Source: Bradyrhizobium sp. SZCCT0153 (GTDB taxonomy: Bacteria > Pseudomonadota > Alphaproteobacteria > Rhizobiales > Xanthobacteraceae). From it: a stretch of 64,000 nucleotides of DNA. The stretch is taken from the NCBI RefSeq assembly GCF_018129995.1, contig NZ_JAFCKS010000006.1:310001-374000 (forward strand), given 5' to 3'. Below the pieces are notes generated by a model. That model did no database searches, was not told where the DNA came from, and was given only the letters and a program-made list of their open reading frames with translations. Every line of letters begins with the position of its first letter. Positions within the stretch are counted from its first letter, which is position 1. This document shows, piece after piece, positions 49,794 through 58,149 of the stretch. Both the position numbers and the translations under genes were made by a program.

Positions 49794-50048
49794 CAACCGC
49801 CCCCCTGCCATCGCTTCAGCAGCTGAAGAAGGGATGGTGCTCGGCGATCGCAATGCCGAACGTCGTCACGACGCCCCGGCACAAGCCACGGAAAACCCGG
49901 CCGCGCCTCCAAGAAGACCCGCAAAAGAAAAACCCCGCTTTGACCGCGGGGTTCTTCAAGCCGATCGGCCGCGTCGCACAGCCGCCGGCACCACTTCATT
50001 CGGCCGGACAACGCAAGACGGAAGAGTTCGTTCCCGCCGCTGCTCCGG

Positions 50049-50267
50049 CTACACCGACACGTCGATGATCGCGGGCGGGTCGACCTGGCGTTCGCGCCAG
50101 ACGACGAAATCGCATTTGGGATTGAGCCACTGATATTCGGAGCCGCGCGCTTTCAAATGTGCGAGCGCGGCATCATGTGCAGTGGCCTCGTCCGGCGCTT
50201 CGACCATGATCTCCACGGTCTCCTCGATCTGACGCACCACCTCGACGGCGTAGTATTTTTTGGCCAC
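50049..50267 (-). CDS. Small hypothetical protein under sigma-EcfG control
   Basis: 72 residues from a GTG at 50267, preceded by GGAGCGAGGG. KKYYAVEVVRQIEETVEIMV then EAPDEATAHDAALAHLKARG and a Trp-containing C-terminal strand (CDFVVWRERQ). Promoter at 50290-50314 is an exact GGAAC-N16-CGTT. Expected to be stress induced. Confidence 0.68.
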   Translation of the reverse strand: MAKKYYAVEVVRQIEETVEIMVEAPDEATAHDAALAHLKARGSEYQWLNPKCDFVVWRERQVDPPAIIDVSV

Positions 50268-50289
50268 GGTCCCTCGCTCCGGAGGAAGT

Positions 50290-50314
50290 AACGGGCAGGG
50301 CGGCGGTGCGTTCC
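50290..50314 (-). promoter_or_regulatory. Sigma-EcfG-type promoter
   Basis: On the minus strand GGAAC (50310-50314), 16 bases, CGTT (50290-50293), 22 bases before the GTG start of the small protein. Confidence 0.75.
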
Positions 50315-50606
50315 CGCAAATGCGCGCTCGCTTAGGCGGCCGACGTTCGCAGCAGGCAAGACCGCGAAAAAGAAAAACCCCGCGCTTGCGCACGGGGCTC
50401 TTCCAGCTGGCAGCGTTGGGATTTCAGCGCCTGGCCGCCAGCGGTACCCCGAACTTAAGGTTGAAAATCCAAAAAGCAACCGCATCGCCGGGACTGAGCA
50501 TGTGCGCCAGGTGGGGCGGCCATGTGACCGGGCGCTGAAATTCCCGGCATCGAAAAGCGCCGCGGTGATGCGCCGGTGGATTTTCGCAGGAGGGACTGGA
50601 CTTTTT

Positions 50607-50621
50607 GTTCCCATTTTGTTC
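50607..50621. promoter_or_regulatory. LexA box (alphaproteobacterial type)
   Basis: GTTC-CCATTTT-GTTC: exact GTTC-N7-GTTC, the LexA motif of alphaproteobacteria, 30 bases before the ATG at 50651 and 17 bases before its GGAGG. SOS control is likely. Confidence 0.72.
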
Positions 50622-50650
50622 TAGTCTGGTCATCTCTTGTGGAGGTGACC

Positions 50651-50806
50651 ATGACCGTCGAGAAACAACGCGAAGTCATCAGGCTCTGGAATCAACTCAG
50701 GAAGGTCGAAGGCCCCGCCGCCGAAGAGCTGCGCATCCAGATCCTCGAATGCTTTTCGGAGAAGGATTTTTCGGAGAAGGATACGGCGGCGAAACAGGCG
50801 GCGTGA
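50651..50806 (+). CDS. Small SOS-controlled helical protein
   Basis: 51 residues, GGAGG 7 bases before the ATG. EKQREVIRLWNQLRKVEGPAAEELRIQILE forms two charged helices; then a perfect in-phase duplication FSEKDFSEKD (15 bp twice, 50753-50782). The LexA box upstream suggests DNA-damage induction. No family recognised. Confidence 0.68.
   Translation: MTVEKQREVIRLWNQLRKVEGPAAEELRIQILECFSEKDFSEKDTAAKQAA
50753..50782. repeat. 15-bp perfect tandem duplication inside coding sequence
   Basis: TTTTCGGAGAAGGAT at 50753-50767 repeats exactly at 50768-50782, codon phase preserved (FSEKD twice). Confidence 0.92.
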
Positions 50807-51101
50807 TCGGGCCTCGCTGGATCTCGACGGCAATCGGCAAGCGTGTCGCAGTCCAGATAGCAGGGACGCGGCGCCGCGCTTTCACCGATCGTTAGGAATC
50901 ACGCTCCGCTGATTTTTCGACTCCGATTCGTTCTTCGCGAACGAAATGGAGTCGGATGCAGAACAAGCCGTGGCTTCTGTCTCGATGCGGGACGCTTGCT
51001 CCAAACCTGCACCGTGATGCTTCGCACGGTCCCGTCCTCTCGTCCTCGTTACGCAATGAGGCCAGGCAAGCGGGACTTGAAGAGCAAGAACGGAGAGCGA
51101 G
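50807..51101. other. Region with inverted repeats
   Basis: Open frames here look random. The region carries a hairpin at 50918-50954 (TTCGTTC pairs with GAACGAA, extended by CGACTCC/GGAGTCG) that recurs in near-identical form at 51340-51363. Confidence 0.5.
50918..50954. repeat. Imperfect hairpin, copy 1 of two
   Basis: CGACTCC-GA-TTCGTTC-TTCGC-GAACGAA-AT-GGAGTCG. Core CCGATTCGTTCTT...GAACGAAATG is shared with 51338-51363. Confidence 0.75.
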
Positions 51102-51233
51102 ATGGATCCGTGCTGGTTTCTCGTCGAGATCGCAAAAGTGTTCTGGTACGACAGGCATCCGCGCCTTCGCAAAGCCAGACCGTCGGTGCCGCAAGTGCCG
51201 CAGCCATCACCGCGGCCCAGCGACACGGAGTAA
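51102..51233 (+). CDS. Possible small protein
   Basis: 43 residues with GGAG 7 bases before the ATG. DPCWFLVEIAKVFWYDRHPR then a Pro-rich tail (PQVPQPSPRPSDTE). The ribosome site is good but no other support. Confidence 0.35.
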   Translation: MDPCWFLVEIAKVFWYDRHPRLRKARPSVPQVPQPSPRPSDTE

Positions 51234-51619
51234 TCGCCGGTTTGTCGCGACGCCAGGTGCTTTGCGGCGTTCGCCGGCAGCATTCGTTTGCAGGCGAACG
51301 AATTGTTAAGCGTTGCGTCGGGCCGATTTCCTGGATTCCGATTCGTTCTTTGAGAACGAAATGCAGGCGAAGCTGGAACAAACCCGGCCGATGGCGGCCA
51401 CCGACCTTCGGCGCGACGTTGCTGCGGCTCGCGTGAGGATCTGCGACGCCTTGCCCAGCTCCTAACGGAAGCTTGCCGGGAAGCCGATAACCCTATTCGG
51501 TTAGGTTAAAAGCCCAATCGCGTTGCACCTGGCGCGGGTTGGGATAGGTGTGTCTGGCAAGAGACTAAACGATTTTGCCAAGAAGACAATTTGCCAAGAA
51601 AACTTTCAAGACAGCTTTC
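51234..51619. other. Intergenic region with second hairpin
   Basis: About 385 bases. Contains the second hairpin (51338-51363) and an AT-rich block with GGTTAGGTTAAAAG before the small membrane gene. No gene accepted. Confidence 0.45.
51338..51363. repeat. Imperfect hairpin, copy 2
   Basis: TTCGTTC (51342-51348) pairs with GAACGAA (51354-51360) over TTTGA. The flanks CCGA and ATG match copy 1 at 50924-50948. Confidence 0.75.
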
Positions 51620-51817
51620 ATGACACCTTTTTCAGAACCGTCGTTTTATCAGGGTCACCGCCACACCTACCGGCGCGTCGCCGTCGTCGGCACGCTGTTC
51701 TGTCTCGCTTTCGTGGTGATCAGCTTTTCGCTGCGGCCGCAGCTCGAGGACACCCGCGTCGCGGTCAAGGCCGACAGGCTGGTGCGCACGGCAGGCCAGG
51801 CGCCGCACGCAAATTAA
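51620..51817 (+). CDS. Small single-pass membrane protein
   Basis: 65 residues. Polar N-terminus (TPFSEPSFYQGHRHTYRR), one helix (VAVVGTLFCLAFVVISF) and a charged tail (RPQLEDTRVAVKADRLV). Start at 51620 chosen for the signal anchor geometry; an upstream frame is not convincing. Unknown function. Confidence 0.6.
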   Translation: MTPFSEPSFYQGHRHTYRRVAVVGTLFCLAFVVISFSLRPQLEDTRVAVKADRLVRTAGQAPHAN

Positions 51818-51918
51818 AGCGTGATGAGATTGGGATGAATCGTCATCGCGCTTGAGGTTCTTGTTTGAGCATGATCTTTTCGGAAAACCGCTTCGCACTT
51901 TTCCGGATCGTGCTCTAG
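51816..51918. repeat. Dispersed palindromic repeat unit (Bradyrhizobium/Rhodopseudomonas type)
   Basis: Two nested palindromes: AAAGCGTGATGA with TCATCGCGCTT, and GAGCATGATC..TTTTCGGAAAA with TTTTCCGGATCGTGCTC. I recognise this block as an abundant intergenic repeat of this family; it overlaps the end of the preceding stop codon. Confidence 0.7.
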
Positions 51919-52138
51919 CGTTCGTCGCCGTGAATGCGATTGTGGATACGATTGTCTGCGGAGGTCTCGCAGCACGCGGTGCCGTGGGTCGCGAGCGCGA
52001 CGAAGCCGGCATAGCCGGACAGATTGACCAAAATTTCGAGCCAAACGGGCATGTCGCGCCTCTTGTCGTGATGGCAAGCTCAACGCGCGCCGGCTGCGCA
52101 CGTTCCCCGAACGACGCAAGGGCGCCTCCAAAGGCCGC

Positions 52139-52405
52139 CTAAAGCGGAGATGAGGGGTCGAGCTTCCGGCCCAGGGTGGCGACGGATTTGCTGGACGGCT
52201 GCTCTTTCAGGAACTCGGCGATGGCCCGCGCCAGTTCGCCGTCGCTCATCGGCATCGGCGGCGGCCGCAACGCGCCGACACCGAAATTGCGGACGATCTC
52301 GTCGTAATGTTGGTCGCGCGATTTTGGAACGAGCCTGCGGATACGGGCCAGCAACGCGGATATCGGCAATGTCTCCTCCTCGGCATCGGCCCCATCTGGC
52401 AGCAA
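52139..52405 (-). CDS. Hypothetical protein
   Basis: Up to 88 residues; the outer start is a TTG and a TTG at PISALL after GAGGAGGAG is an alternative. ALLARIRRLVPKSRDQHYDEIVRNFGV and SDGELARAIAEFLKEQP are helical. No motif recognised. Bounded by the repeat on one side. Confidence 0.5.
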   Translation of the reverse strand: MLPDGADAEEETLPISALLARIRRLVPKSRDQHYDEIVRNFGVGALRPPPMPMSDGELARAIAEFLKEQPSSKSVATLGRKLDPSSPL

Positions 52406-52436
52406 TGGTCGGCGGCTGCCATTGCTTCACCGTGAA

Positions 52437-52482
52437 ACCAAAAACCCCGCCAGCACCGCGGAGATGCTGACGGGGTCTTCGT
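52437..52482. terminator. Stem-loop between small genes
   Basis: CCCCGCCAGCA (about 52446) pairs with TGCTGACGGGG (about 52467) with one mismatch, with A-rich and T-containing flanks on both sides, suggesting bidirectional termination. Confidence 0.5.
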
Positions 52483-52651
52483 GCTGTTGCCTCAACCGGA
52501 TGGCGGAGGCTTCCGCACTTGAAGATGCAATTTGCCGAACGCGCTTTCGTTCCCCGTGTTTCGACATTTTTTCGACGGCCCGGGTTCCGGGCCGCGCAAC
52601 CATCGCAGTCAGGGCGCGTTGTCCCTGCGAGATGCGAAGGAGGAGAGTTTC

Positions 52652-52948
52652 ATGATGAAGAAGACACTGGCAGTTCTGGCTACCGTTGCAGCCGTCGGCG
52701 TGACCGCGGTTGCGGCCCCTGCGCCGGCCGAGGCGCGCGGTCGCGGCATCGGTCCGGGCCTTGCGTTCGGCCTCGCCGCCGGCGCGATCACCGCGGGCGC
52801 GGTTGCAGCGTCCCATCCTTATGGCTATGGCTACGGCCCGGGATACGGCTATTACGGCCGTCCCGCCTACGCTTACGGCCCCGGCCCGTACGCCTATTAC
52901 GGCGACGGACCGTACTATCGCCGCCACCACTATTACCGTCACTGGTAA
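52652..52948 (+). CDS. Exported Gly/Tyr-rich protein
   Basis: 98 residues (or 97 from the second Met). AAGGAGGAGAG before the start. Signal peptide to APAEARG. Mature part: hydrophobic GLAFGLAAGAITAGAV, then Tyr/Gly/Pro repeats (GYGYGPGYGYYGRPAYAYG) and a His/Tyr end (YYRRHHYYRHW). Common in Bradyrhizobium; surface or periplasmic, function unknown. Confidence 0.75.
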   Translation: MMKKTLAVLATVAAVGVTAVAAPAPAEARGRGIGPGLAFGLAAGAITAGAVAASHPYGYGYGPGYGYYGRPAYAYGPGPYAYYGDGPYYRRHHYYRHW

Positions 52949-52976
52949 CGGCCGAAGAGTAACGGCGGAACAAATG

Positions 52977-53007
52977 AAAAGCCCGGAGCAACGCTCCGGG
53001 CTTTTTT
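52977..53007. terminator. Strong Rho-independent terminator
   Basis: AAAAGCCCGGAGC (52977-52989), 3-base loop, GCTCCGGGCTTTTTT (52993-53007): perfect 9-bp GC stem with T6, and A4 for the opposite strand. Serves both convergent genes. Confidence 0.92.
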
Positions 53008-53029
53008 CACGCGTATTGATCCCGGTGGA

Positions 53030-53194
53030 TTACGGCCAGAGCGAGGGCCGCTCCACCTTGCGCGCATTGTCGAGCGTCGAGACGAAATACTCGTCGCGCT
53101 CGCGCTTGAATTTTTCCTGCGTGGCACGAAAGGCGGCGACACGGGCGGCGATCTCTTCGCGTTCGCGGATCTTGCGTTGTTCGTCTTCGGTCAT
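53030..53194 (-). CDS. Small charged helical protein
   Basis: 54 residues, GAGGGG 8 bases before the ATG. Very charged helix (EDEQRKIREREEIAARVAAF, REREEYFVSTLDNARKVER in sequence style) ending PSLWP. Conserved-looking in the genus, function unknown. Confidence 0.62.
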   Translation of the reverse strand: MTEDEQRKIREREEIAARVAAFRATQEKFKRERDEYFVSTLDNARKVERPSLWP

Positions 53195-53449
53195 GTCAAA
53201 TCCCCTCTACACGTGAGTATGTGCACTGCTGAACTCAAGCACTGCCGCCGCAATCACGTTGAGTCGCGTCAACACATGCATTGGCGCTTCTGATTGGGGC
53301 GTCAATGGGGAGGCGGCATTGCAGGATTGTGATAAGCGAAGGTCGGAAAAAATTGCCGACCACGTCTTGCGCCGCGGTGGATAAGAGCGTCAACAATCTT
53401 GTCACTTGCGCGCATTGCAGCTAGCGCACGAACACATCGGGAGGCCGCG

Positions 53450-54211
53450 TTGATTGCTTCGGATCTTCGCAGCGGCGTTGAACGGCTCGGCGACATGATC
53501 GCCGAAGCGAAACGGATCGTGCCGTTCACCGGCGCCGGTATCTCGACCGAATGCGGCATCCCCGACTTCCGCTCGCCCGGCGGAATTTGGACACGCAACC
53601 GCCCGATCCCGTTCGACGAATTCGTCGCCAGCCAGTCAGCACGCGACGAATCCTGGCGCCGGCGCTTCGCGATGGAGGAGGTGTTTGCGGCGGCGAGGCC
53701 CGGACGCGGCCATCGCGCGCTGGCTTCGCTCTACCGCGCCGGCAAGGTTCCCGGCATCATCACCCAGAACATCGACAATCTGCACCAGGCTTCGGGCATT
53801 GCGGGCGACCACGTGATCGAGCTCCACGGCAACACCACTCATGCGCGCTGCATCGGATGCGGGCAGGGCTATCCGCTCGACTGGGTCAAGCGCCGTTTCG
53901 ACGATGAGGGTGCTGCGCCCAACTGTACCGCGTGCGACGAGCCGGTGAAGACCGCGACGATCTCGTTCGGCCAGATGATGCCCGAGGATGAAATGCTGCG
54001 TGCGACCGCGCTGTCGCAGGCCTGCGACCTCTTCATCGCGATCGGTTCCTCGCTGGTGGTATGGCCGGCGGCGGGCTTTCCGATGATGGCGAAGAACTCA
54101 GGTGCACGTCTGGTGATCATCAACCGCGAGCCGACCGAGCAGGACGACATCGCCGACCTCGTGATCCGCCACGACATTGGCGAAACGCTCGGGCCCTTTG
54201 TCGGAAATTGA
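53450..54211 (+). CDS. SIR2-family NAD-dependent protein deacetylase
   Basis: 253 residues from a TTG at 53450 with GGGAGG upstream; the first ATG would cut into the Rossmann strand. Motifs: FTGAGISTECGIPDFRSPGG, ITQNIDNLHQASG (catalytic His follows in VIELHGNTT), zinc Cys pairs in CIGCG and CTACD, and IGSSLVVWPA. Removes acyl groups from lysines, producing O-acyl-ADP-ribose. Cytoplasmic. Confidence 0.93.
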   Translation: MIASDLRSGVERLGDMIAEAKRIVPFTGAGISTECGIPDFRSPGGIWTRNRPIPFDEFVASQSARDESWRRRFAMEEVFAAARPGRGHRALASLYRAGKVPGIITQNIDNLHQASGIAGDHVIELHGNTTHARCIGCGQGYPLDWVKRRFDDEGAAPNCTACDEPVKTATISFGQMMPEDEMLRATALSQACDLFIAIGSSLVVWPAAGFPMMAKNSGARLVIINREPTEQDDIADLVIRHDIGETLGPFVGN

Positions 54212-54420
54212 GGCATCAATTTGATTCGCGGCTGTGCAAGCTGTTCATAGGTTCCGGCGAATCTCTTTTTTATCTATGCCTCGCAACCGGGAGTGTTATC
54301 TTTTGAGTCGAAAGATTCGCGTCGCGTCGAGTTGGGAAGACATTCTCAAGATTCTCCAAAGACGCGTGATTCGACGCCGCCATTCAGGCGGGTTGCATGG
54401 AATGTGTGGGGTCCGGGGTT

Positions 54421-55050
54421 ATGGGGTCGTCGGACGGATTTGAGTCCAAGAAGGTCGGAGTTCCCGCGGTGGGCGATCATGGCGGTGGTCGCGACAGCGC
54501 GCTCAGTCCCTTCACCGGGCTTGGCGAGGGCAGCGCCAACCTCGTCGAGGTTCACGGCGTCATCAAATGGTTCGACGCCTCGAAGGGTTACGGCTTCATC
54601 GTTCCGGACAATGGCTGGCCGGACGTCCTCCTGCACGTTACCGTGCTTAGGCGCGACGGCTTCCAGACCGCCTACGAGGGCGCCCGCATCGTCGTCGAGT
54701 GCATCCAGCGCGCCAAGGGCTACCAGGCCTTCCGGGTGGTCTCGATGGACGAATCGACCGCGATCCATCCGGCGCAGATGCTGCCGCCGCGCACCCATGT
54801 CACGGTCACCGCGACCAGCGGGCTGGAGCGGGCCCAGGTGAAATGGTTCAACCGGCTGCGCGGTTTCGGCTTCCTGACCTGCGGCGAGGGGACACCCGAC
54901 ATCTTCGTGCACATGGAGACGCTGCGCCGCTTCGGCATGACCGAACTGCGGCCTGGCCAGTATGTCCTGGTCCGCTTCGGGCCCGGCTCCAAGGGCATGA
55001 TGGCGGCCGAGATCCATCCCGAGACGGGATCGCCGGTTTCCTCCCACTAG
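54421..55050 (+). CDS. Double cold-shock-domain protein
   Basis: 209 residues from the ATG at 54421. Two CSDs: HGVIKWFDASKGYGFIVPDN at about 45-115 and AQVKWFNRLRGFGFLTCGEG at about 140-205, with RNP1 (KGYGFI, RGFGFL) and RNP2 (DVLLHV, DIFVHM). A Gly/Ser-rich linker of 40 residues comes first. Binds single-stranded nucleic acid. 210 bases upstream are non-coding and could be a long 5' leader as in csp genes. Confidence 0.9.
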   Translation: MGSSDGFESKKVGVPAVGDHGGGRDSALSPFTGLGEGSANLVEVHGVIKWFDASKGYGFIVPDNGWPDVLLHVTVLRRDGFQTAYEGARIVVECIQRAKGYQAFRVVSMDESTAIHPAQMLPPRTHVTVTATSGLERAQVKWFNRLRGFGFLTCGEGTPDIFVHMETLRRFGMTELRPGQYVLVRFGPGSKGMMAAEIHPETGSPVSSH

Positions 55051-55163
55051 CTCGCCAATTCCCGCAATCGTGAGCAGAGGCGCGCTGGCCGGCCGGCGCG
55101 CCTCTGGCTTTTCCGGCGACCGCCACGTATGGACTGGTCAGTCCCACGCCTCGAGAGCTATCC

Positions 55164-55637
55164 ATGAATTTCGATCGAAAGGCCGCCTTCGCCATTGCGA
55201 AGGGCTGGCTTGCCGTCATCCTGGTCATCGCCGGCACGGCCGTCGCCGGCGCCGCCAGCTTCCAGCCGCTCGAGATCGTCACCAGGAACGGTGTGCAGGT
55301 GTTCTCGGTCGAGATGGCGACGACGGAGGAGGAGAAGCAGACCGGCCTGATGTACCGCAAGGAACTGGCGGACGGCAAAGGCATGCTGTTCGACTTCAAT
55401 CCCGAGCAGGAAGTGTCGATGTGGATGAAGAACACCTATGTCTCGCTCGACATGATCTTCATCCGCGCCGACGGCCGCATCCTGCGCATCGCCGAAAGCA
55501 CCGAGCCGTTGTCGACCAAGATCATCTCGTCCCGGGGGCCCGCGCGGGCCGTGCTGGAGGTGGTGGCGGGGACGGCGCAGAAATACGGCATCCGCGTCGG
55601 CGACCGCGTCGGCCACCCGCTATTCGGCGGCAAATAG
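55164..55637 (+). CDS. DUF192 exported protein
   Basis: 157 residues. Signal peptide or anchor to AGAAS. DUF192 core: FSVEMATTEEEKQTGLMYRKEL, MLFDFNPEQEVSMWMKNTY, LDMIFIRADGRILRIAE and LEVVAGTAQKYGIRVGDRV. The family is associated with the cell envelope; biochemical function unknown. tRNA-Pro follows 94 bases downstream. Confidence 0.88.
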   Translation: MNFDRKAAFAIAKGWLAVILVIAGTAVAGAASFQPLEIVTRNGVQVFSVEMATTEEEKQTGLMYRKELADGKGMLFDFNPEQEVSMWMKNTYVSLDMIFIRADGRILRIAESTEPLSTKIISSRGPARAVLEVVAGTAQKYGIRVGDRVGHPLFGGK

Positions 55638-55731
55638 GGCCGGCGGCGAGGGCGCTGCGAGCCTTGCTGGCGCGTTTAGGAAGCTTGCTGGCGCTTTGGG
55701 AAGCGTGTATCGACGGGGCTCGCCGGACATT

Positions 55732-55808
55732 CGGGGTATAGCGCAGCCTGGTAGCGCGGCAGTTTTGGGTACTGCAGGTCGTTGGTTCGAATCCAGCTGC
55801 CCCGACCA
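55732..55808 (+). tRNA. tRNA-Pro (TGG)
   Basis: 77 bases: acceptor CGGGGTA with TGCCCCG, anticodon loop TTTGGGT with anticodon TGG, T arm GTTGGTTCGAATCCAGC and encoded CCA. No 3' duplicate was seen in this window. Confidence 0.95.
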
Positions 55809-55842
55809 GTCCCGACCTGATGCTTCGGGCCTTTGGGACGCC

Positions 55843-56064
55843 TCAGAACCACAGCCAACCGGCGAGGCGCCAGGCGACCCAGGCGAGGGCGCAGATCCAG
55901 CCCAGCATGACGATCCCGGCGACGCCGAGCCCGCAGAGTGCGAACAGCGAGCTTCCGGCGTCCGGCACCTCGGAGAGTTTCTCGGTCGTATCAATCTGGC
56001 TCACAGCGTCCCCCTGCCTTGCGGCCTGCTCTTCGTTGGTCTCTGCGCATTCGCTAAAATTCAC
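55843..56064 (-). CDS. Small single-pass membrane protein
   Basis: 73 residues from a GTG at 56064. Hydrophilic first 40 residues (CAETNEEQAARQGDAVSQID), then a helix (LFALCGLGVAGIVMLGWICALAWVAW, about 40-65). No clear ribosome site. Unknown function. Confidence 0.55.
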   Translation of the reverse strand: MNFSECAETNEEQAARQGDAVSQIDTTEKLSEVPDAGSSLFALCGLGVAGIVMLGWICALAWVAWRLAGWLWF

Positions 56065-56330
56065 TGGCCGCGCTCCAGCTCACACGGACGTGAGACGGTT
56101 GGCTGTCCCTGCAGGCGCGCATGCGTTGATGGAGCATGCCTTCGGATGCACGGACAGGTGGGAAAAAGCTGCAACACGCTGCGCAGTAAAAGGTTGCCGG
56201 CGGGTCGGCCGGAAATGCGCAGCAAAGGAATTTTTCGCGTCTCCTGCGCCTGCCTGGCGGGCCCGCTGCGTTGAAAGAGGACAAGGCGCGCCATCGCGCT
56301 GCGCCCGTGTTTCCCCCGAGCGAGGTCTCG

Positions 56331-56699
56331 ATGTCGGTCAGTGCCATTGCTTCAACCAGTGCGTCGGTGACGACGGCCCCGTCGACCGCGGCGACGACGT
56401 CCACCGCGGCTTCATCGACATCGGCGAGGTCGTCCGCGCAATCGGCGAGCGGAAGCTCGGGATCGGGAGGCGGTGGCGGCTCGGCCAAGAGCATCGTCAG
56501 CGAGGTCTCCACCACCGTAGCCGGCATCACCACCACGACGATCACCTATTCGGACGGCACGACCGAGGTCCAGACCTCGACCAGCGCGCAAGGCAGTCAG
56601 GATCAGCAGGCGGGGCAGACCTACAACGCCCAGGGCACGATCGGCGCCAGCGCCCAGGCTGCGTCCAGCGCCAGCTCCGGCGCAAACACGGACGTCTGA
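56331..56699 (+). CDS. Low-complexity Ser/Thr/Ala-rich protein
   Basis: 122 residues. The first 50 are almost only Ser, Thr and Ala, then a Gly run and KSIVSEVSTTVAGITTTTITYSDG. No signal peptide. GAGG precedes the ATG. Likely disordered; occurs in related species as a hypothetical protein. Confidence 0.6.
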   Translation: MSVSAIASTSASVTTAPSTAATTSTAASSTSARSSAQSASGSSGSGGGGGSAKSIVSEVSTTVAGITTTTITYSDGTTEVQTSTSAQGSQDQQAGQTYNAQGTIGASAQAASSASSGANTDV

Positions 56700-57079
56700 G
56701 CGAAGCTGAGCGCCGGCCAGGGCACGCGGCTTGCTGCGCTTCCAGGAACTCCGGCAAACCGATGCCCGAAGCTTCCAAAGCGTCGACGCTCATCCTCTGC
56801 ACAGCGCTACTTCTGCGCGATTTTTCAAGGCATTGGGGCGGAGCGGCCGGCGCAGAATTCGAAAACTTCATCGAACCTTTGGGCGTCGCCATAGACAAAT
56901 GAGTGTTGGGGATTTCAGCGCCCAATGCCTAAACGGACGCCGCCAAGCGATGATATTACGCTTGCGCGGCGTTGCGCTTTTCAAGCGAGGCGAAGAGCGG
57001 TTCGCGTCGACAAGACGCTTCAAGCCAAAAATCCAGTGCTTCGGCTCCGATGCAATCAGATCCGATCATGCTCCGGCAA
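56700..57079. other. Intergenic region
   Basis: About 380 bases. Nothing recognisable; open frames run antisense to one another and look like compositional noise. Confidence 0.45.
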
Positions 57080-57226
57080 TCAGTTCGTGGCGTACCAGCC
57101 GAATGGAAACGGCAGGAACGGCCAGACCAATTGATTGTCGTTGGCGGCCTTCGGCGGCGTCTTTGCGAGCGGCGCATGCGGGGTCGATCGCAGCGCCAGG
57201 CGCAGACATGCACATTGCAAATACAT
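57080..57226 (-). CDS. Possible small protein with conserved-looking C-terminus
   Basis: 48 residues from an ATG at 57226. The end AKTPPKAANDNQLVWPFLPF followed by PFGWYATN looks selected rather than random (AANDNQ is frequent in small rhizobial proteins). The N-terminal half is not convincing, so the start may be wrong. Confidence 0.4.
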   Translation of the reverse strand: MYLQCACLRLALRSTPHAPLAKTPPKAANDNQLVWPFLPFPFGWYATN

Positions 57227-57536
57227 TGTGGTCGCCCCAGCCCGTCAATATTTTTCAAAAATTCGTGTCGGCTAAAAAATCACCGCGCGCCCTCAAAACG
57301 GCGCGCTCATTCTCAAATCGTGCATCCAGTGTAGAAAAATTGGCGCCGGCTTACAACCGGTCTCGCCGCTCGGCCACAACAAGTAAGGTTGATCGGTTAG
57401 GTTAAGGGCGAGCGGTTGTTGCGGCCGCTTTGGCGGCTGCTATCAGATCGTTCCGGCTCGCGATGGGCTGCCTGAAATCTGTGCTCACACGAGATCACGG
57501 TTCGTCGCGGCGCTCGTATCTTGTGAGTTCTGCATC
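57227..57536. other. AT-rich intergenic region
   Basis: About 310 bases, with AT-rich patches (AATATTTTTCAAAAATTC near 57250) and GATCGGTTAGGTTAAGGG near 57390. No gene accepted. Confidence 0.45.
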
Positions 57537-57728
57537 ATGTCTTTCGATCGCAACGTCCGAACCGTCGGCCAGCAGTCGAGCTGGACCGAGATCTGGCACC
57601 TCTGGACCGTGATCGTGCCGCGCCGCTCGATCAACGGGCAGCTCGTGGTCGGCAAGGTCTGGCGCCGCCACGACGGCCGCGACTGGATCTACAAGAAGTT
57701 TACCGAGTACGACAGCGAAGCCGCCTGA
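57537..57728 (+). CDS. Small hypothetical protein
   Basis: 63 residues. SSWTEIWHLWTVIVPRRSI, GKVWRRHDGRDWIYKKFTEY: Trp-rich and basic. Such proteins occur widely in Bradyrhizobium. Function unknown. Confidence 0.62.
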   Translation: MSFDRNVRTVGQQSSWTEIWHLWTVIVPRRSINGQLVVGKVWRRHDGRDWIYKKFTEYDSEAA

Positions 57729-57750
57729 AGGAAAGATCGTCATCCCGCTT

Positions 57751-58149
57751 TCAGGTTGGTGCCTGCACGCGCGGCAGCGGCACTTTGAAGTGACGTTTCG
57801 CGTAGGCGATGATTTCGTTGTCGGAGGGATGATCGGCCGCTTCCACTGCGGCAATCCGCTTGGCGACATCGGGAGCATGGGCGCGAATGTGACTGGCAAG
57901 TTCGGTCTTCGCGCTCGCCGGGCCGATGATCAGGACTTCGCCGGCATCGGCGAGGGCTTTGGTCACATCAGCGTAGAACGTCTTGTCGGGTGCGGCATGG
58001 CCGCTGCCGGTCACATTGGCCTTGTGATGGAGATGACGCGTCGCCAGTTGCGGATGCAGCGTGATTTCGTCGGAGCCGCTCAGGCCGAGATGGAAGATCC
58101 GGGCTTGCGAGTGGTCGATCCACACCACGGCGTGAAAATGAGAGGGCAT
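57751..58149 (-). CDS. Translational-machinery (eRF1/pelota-like) family protein
   Basis: 132 residues from the ATG at 58149. HAVVWIDHSQARIFHLGLSG, then HHKANVTGSGHA and the strand/helix DAGEVLIIGPASAKTELASHI with VAAVEAADHPSDNEIIAYAK. The second part resembles domain 3 of release factor 1/pelota. Family annotated as translational machinery protein in this genus; function unproven. Confidence 0.72.
   Translation of the reverse strand: MPSHFHAVVWIDHSQARIFHLGLSGSDEITLHPQLATRHLHHKANVTGSGHAAPDKTFYADVTKALADAGEVLIIGPASAKTELASHIRAHAPDVAKRIAAVEAADHPSDNEIIAYAKRHFKVPLPRVQAPT

Noticed and set aside
51488..57411. CGGTTAGGTTAA present near 51497 and near 57394
   Set aside because: A 12-mer shared twice is expected by chance in a window of this size; contexts differ.
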